From Bacteroidales bacterium (lineage in GTDB: Bacteria > Bacteroidota > Bacteroidia > Bacteroidales > UBA7960), in NCBI GenBank assembly GCA_003451785.1, contig DMJL01000207.1:1-8589 (forward strand): 8,589 bases of DNA, given 5' to 3'. This document shows, piece after piece, positions 6,232 to 8,589 of this stretch; positions within the stretch are counted from its first letter, which is position 1; every line of letters starts with the position of its first letter. Both the position numbers and the translations under genes were made by a program. Below the pieces are notes generated by a model. That model ran no database searches. It was not told the DNA's origin and worked only from the letters and a program-made list of their open reading frames with translations.

Positions 6232-8481
6232 TTACTTTTTAAACATCCTTTTGAGTCTTTCGCCAGAAATTGAAAGACATAGTGGAAGCAGCGTAAGGGT
6301 AGCCATGGATGTGCTTATCATGGTTAATGCTATCAAAAGCCCAAAGCGCTGCATGGGAACTAAGTTGGAAAACATCAACACTGCAAATCCAAGACTTACG
6401 GCAATCATATTAATAAGAATTGCCCTTCCGCTGATGGAGATGGTTTCGCTGATGCTTTGCTTCGTATTGTTGGTTGCTCGAAACGACTTGGCAAATTGAG
6501 TCATAAAATGAATTGCGTAATCAACGCCTATCCCAATGGTTATACTACCACAAAGCACTGTGGCAATATCTAAGGGTACGCCTGTTAATCCCATAGTGCC
6601 AAAAAGAATCAGGAGTGTAACCAAAATGGGGACAACACCAAGAATACCTTTCCAAATGGATCGCATCATTAGACTTATAACCAAAATTATAAGTGAAGTG
6701 GCTATGATTATGCTCGATGTTTGGCTCCGGATGATGCTTTCGTCCAACCTTTTGAAGAAAATAGGTATTCCGGTTACCTGCACATCAAAGTCGGCTCGGG
6801 AGTTCTGTTGTGCAAATTCCGCAAAGTTTACCTCTATTTCGCGAAGCACTTCGAGGTCGGTCGATGCAACATGCCCTATAACAAGCCCTTCCGTAAGCTC
6901 AAAATTCACTAACTGCTCCATCACTTCTTGTCCATCCAGCAAAAACCAAAGTTGTTCTATTTTTTCGGGTTCTTCGGGAATGCGCCTGCCTTCTCCCATG
7001 GCGTCGTTCATCTGAATGATTAAGTCGGCAACCGATTGACTATAAGGAATGTAATCGAATTGCGCCATAAAATCCTGCGTATATTGCATCAAGCGTAATG
7101 CTTCAGGACTCTGAATATCGCCGGTAATTTTCACAAACAAAGGCATACTACCCGTGAATTTCTCTCTTAAAAGATATTCGCTTTGCTTAACGATATTATC
7201 CCTACGGAAGTAATCAACAAGATCTACCCTGCGCTCAATTTTGGTAGCACCCCAGATGCCTGCAACCACCAGCAGAAGCCAAATAGCTACAATTTTTCTA
7301 GGATGATTCTGCACCCAACCCCCGATTATTTGAGTCAATTTCTCAACCTGGTTTATTTTTTTGAAATCTTTCGTTGCCTTGAAGCCTTTGCCCGAAAAAA
7401 CTGAAAGCATCGCCGGAGCAAACGATAGAGCTAAAATCAAACTGAAAAGAATTCCCAAGCTCGAAAATATTCCAAACTCCACAATCATTGTTAGGTACGA
7501 ACCTGCAATAAACGAAACGAAACCAAATATCGTAGTAATGGAAGCCAATATCACAGGCAGGGCTACATACCGCAAAGTGCGCTGTATGGCCTCGGCGGGG
7601 GCTTGACTTTTTTCGCGAAAAAACCTGTTTACTATGTGTATGGAATATGCACTGCCTACAGCAAGCAGAATAACAGGTATAAGGTTGGTAAGCAAGGTAA
7701 GTTTGTATCCCAACATGCTCATAAGACCCATAGTCCAGATAATTGCAATCACTACTGTGAGCATTGGAAGAAGCACGCCTTGCAGATTTCTAAATCCCCA
7801 AAACAATACCAAGGTGATAAGCAAGAAAGCTATGGGTGCAATAAAAAATAAATCCCCGATGATTACCGAACTTAGCTCACGCAAGATAACAGGCATTCCA
7901 CCAAAATAGAAATTTCCATCAAAGTCAAGACCATCTAATTTCTGCTTTACCTGATCTACAATCACCATTTGTTCGGTGCCGTCCTTCACGCGGGCTACAA
8001 CAAGTGTTGCTGTTGCATCTTTCGATACCAAAAAACCACTGTACATAGGCTCGGATAGGGTGTATTCTTGTAATTGCCTTAGTTGCAAAGTATCGGTGGG
8101 TATGTTGAATTCATCAACAAGTCTGCCAATTTCAATTCCATATTCACTGCTGCTGATATGAAGCACATTAGTAAGGCTGGTTACACTACTTATGCCGGGT
8201 ACGGATCGCACGCTATCCGTAACCTTTCGCACCAAATTGAGCATATCGTAGGTGAAAATATTGTCGCTTTCTATTCCAACAATCAATAGGTCGTTGCCTC
8301 CATATTGCCTCCCAATCTCCATAAAAAGCGCAGCAGCTTCATCACCAGCCGGGTGATAACCTATCACATCTGGGTTTACCTGAATGTCTTTGATAAAATA
8401 TCCAAGAAACAGGGTTATGGCAGCTACCACAACCAGAATCCCATAGCGAAATTTCAAAATCCAATTCGAAAGTTTTTCCAT
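6232..8481 (-). CDS. RND superfamily exporter, MMPL family (COG1033-like)
   Basis: A 749-residue inner-membrane pump with the duplicated RND layout. TM1 (about 11-30), a periplasmic domain (31-205) and five helices (about 207-360) are followed by TM7 (about 394-412), a second periplasmic domain (413-587) and five more helices (588-735). The second half carries the proton-relay motif as GIGVDY (650-655), with D654-Y655. The matching place in the first half reads VGSAYS (275-280), with alanine at 278 where the aspartate would be. The length and single chain fit MMPL/COG1033 proteins rather than the longer AcrB-type drug pumps, which also need a separate membrane-fusion partner not seen here. 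Known relatives (MmpL3, HpnN) export lipids. It begins 6 bp after a gene entering from the right edge and leads into the LolA-like and barrel genes, consistent with one transcript. The export role is well supported, the cargo is unknown. Confidence 0.93.
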   Translation of the reverse strand: MEKLSNWILKFRYGILVVVAAITLFLGYFIKDIQVNPDVIGYHPAGDEAAALFMEIGRQYGGNDLLIVGIESDNIFTYDMLNLVRKVTDSVRSVPGISSVTSLTNVLHISSSEYGIEIGRLVDEFNIPTDTLQLRQLQEYTLSEPMYSGFLVSKDATATLVVARVKDGTEQMVIVDQVKQKLDGLDFDGNFYFGGMPVILRELSSVIIGDLFFIAPIAFLLITLVLFWGFRNLQGVLLPMLTVVIAIIWTMGLMSMLGYKLTLLTNLIPVILLAVGSAYSIHIVNRFFREKSQAPAEAIQRTLRYVALPVILASITTIFGFVSFIAGSYLTMIVEFGIFSSLGILFSLILALSFAPAMLSVFSGKGFKATKDFKKINQVEKLTQIIGGWVQNHPRKIVAIWLLLVVAGIWGATKIERRVDLVDYFRRDNIVKQSEYLLREKFTGSMPLFVKITGDIQSPEALRLMQYTQDFMAQFDYIPYSQSVADLIIQMNDAMGEGRRIPEEPEKIEQLWFLLDGQEVMEQLVNFELTEGLVIGHVASTDLEVLREIEVNFAEFAQQNSRADFDVQVTGIPIFFKRLDESIIRSQTSSIIIATSLIILVISLMMRSIWKGILGVVPILVTLLILFGTMGLTGVPLDIATVLCGSITIGIGVDYAIHFMTQFAKSFRATNNTKQSISETISISGRAILINMIAVSLGFAVLMFSNLVPMQRFGLLIALTMISTSMATLTLLPLCLSISGERLKRMFKK

Positions 8482-8487
8482 AATTGA

Positions 8488-8589
8488 TTATTTATCCGAT
8501 TTGTTTACATGAATGCCCTTGTAAAAAAGCGAAATAAGGGGATCTATTAGTTTTTGATGATCGAAAGAAGGTTGTCCGAAAATCAAGGG
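8488..8589 (-). CDS. 3' end of an upstream gene, possibly a TetR-family regulator (partial)
   Basis: The minus strand is open from the right edge to a TAA at 8490-8488, giving the last 33 residues of a protein that continues outside the window. The end includes LIDPLISLFYKGI followed by a short charged tail, which resembles the last helix of TetR/AcrR regulators in Bacteroidota. The stop lies six bases before the MMPL start codon, the spacing expected for operon partners, and regulators of this type often precede MMPL pump genes. A second minus frame is also open over this short stretch (to a stop at 8494-8492), so the frame rests on protein appearance and gene spacing. The DNA-binding domain, which would settle the identity, is not in the window. 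Confidence 0.5.
   Translation of the reverse strand, partial: PLIFGQPSFDHQKLIDPLISLFYKGIHVNKSDK

Noticed and set aside
6536..7015. Long plus-strand reading frame (159 codons) opposite the MMPL gene
   Set aside because: It is antisense to a clearly conserved membrane protein and its translation shows no protein-family character.

Overview
The window looks like a piece of chromosome from a Gram-negative bacterium, most likely Bacteroidota. This is inferred from the moderately AT-rich sequence, the A-rich start regions with little Shine-Dalgarno signal, the style of the proteins, and the presence of outer-membrane and periplasmic proteins. No rRNA, tRNA, CRISPR array, insertion sequence or integrase is visible, and nothing marks the region as recently acquired.

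Left half, plus strand: about 464-490 bp without a recognisable gene, then an MFS transporter of the NupG-type nucleoside:H+ symporter family (492-1709). After a 254-bp gap comes a 600-residue sodium:solute symporter (1964-3766). Both are inner-membrane secondary transporters, probably for uptake. The spacing suggests separate transcription or loose linkage rather than a tight operon. A perfect 12-bp stem hairpin at 3813-3841 lies between this pair and the convergent genes to the right and probably terminates transcription from both sides.

Right half, minus strand (read right to left): the last 33 codons of a gene entering from the right edge (possibly a TetR-family regulator), then an RND/MMPL-family exporter of 749 residues starting 6 bp later, then a periplasmic LolA-like protein (PF17131 type), then a DUF1302-like outer-membrane beta-barrel. 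The gaps are 6, 33 and 90 bp, consistent with one operon ending at the shared hairpin. Together the products span the whole envelope: an inner-membrane pump, a periplasmic carrier with a lipid-binding fold, and an outer-membrane barrel. The likely job is moving a lipid-like or hydrophobic molecule to or through the outer membrane. The cargo cannot be read from the sequence.

The most interesting points are this four-part envelope cassette, the asymmetric GxxxDY motif in the two halves of the MMPL protein, and the NupG-like transporter, which keeps some nucleoside-binding residues but seems to have lost others.
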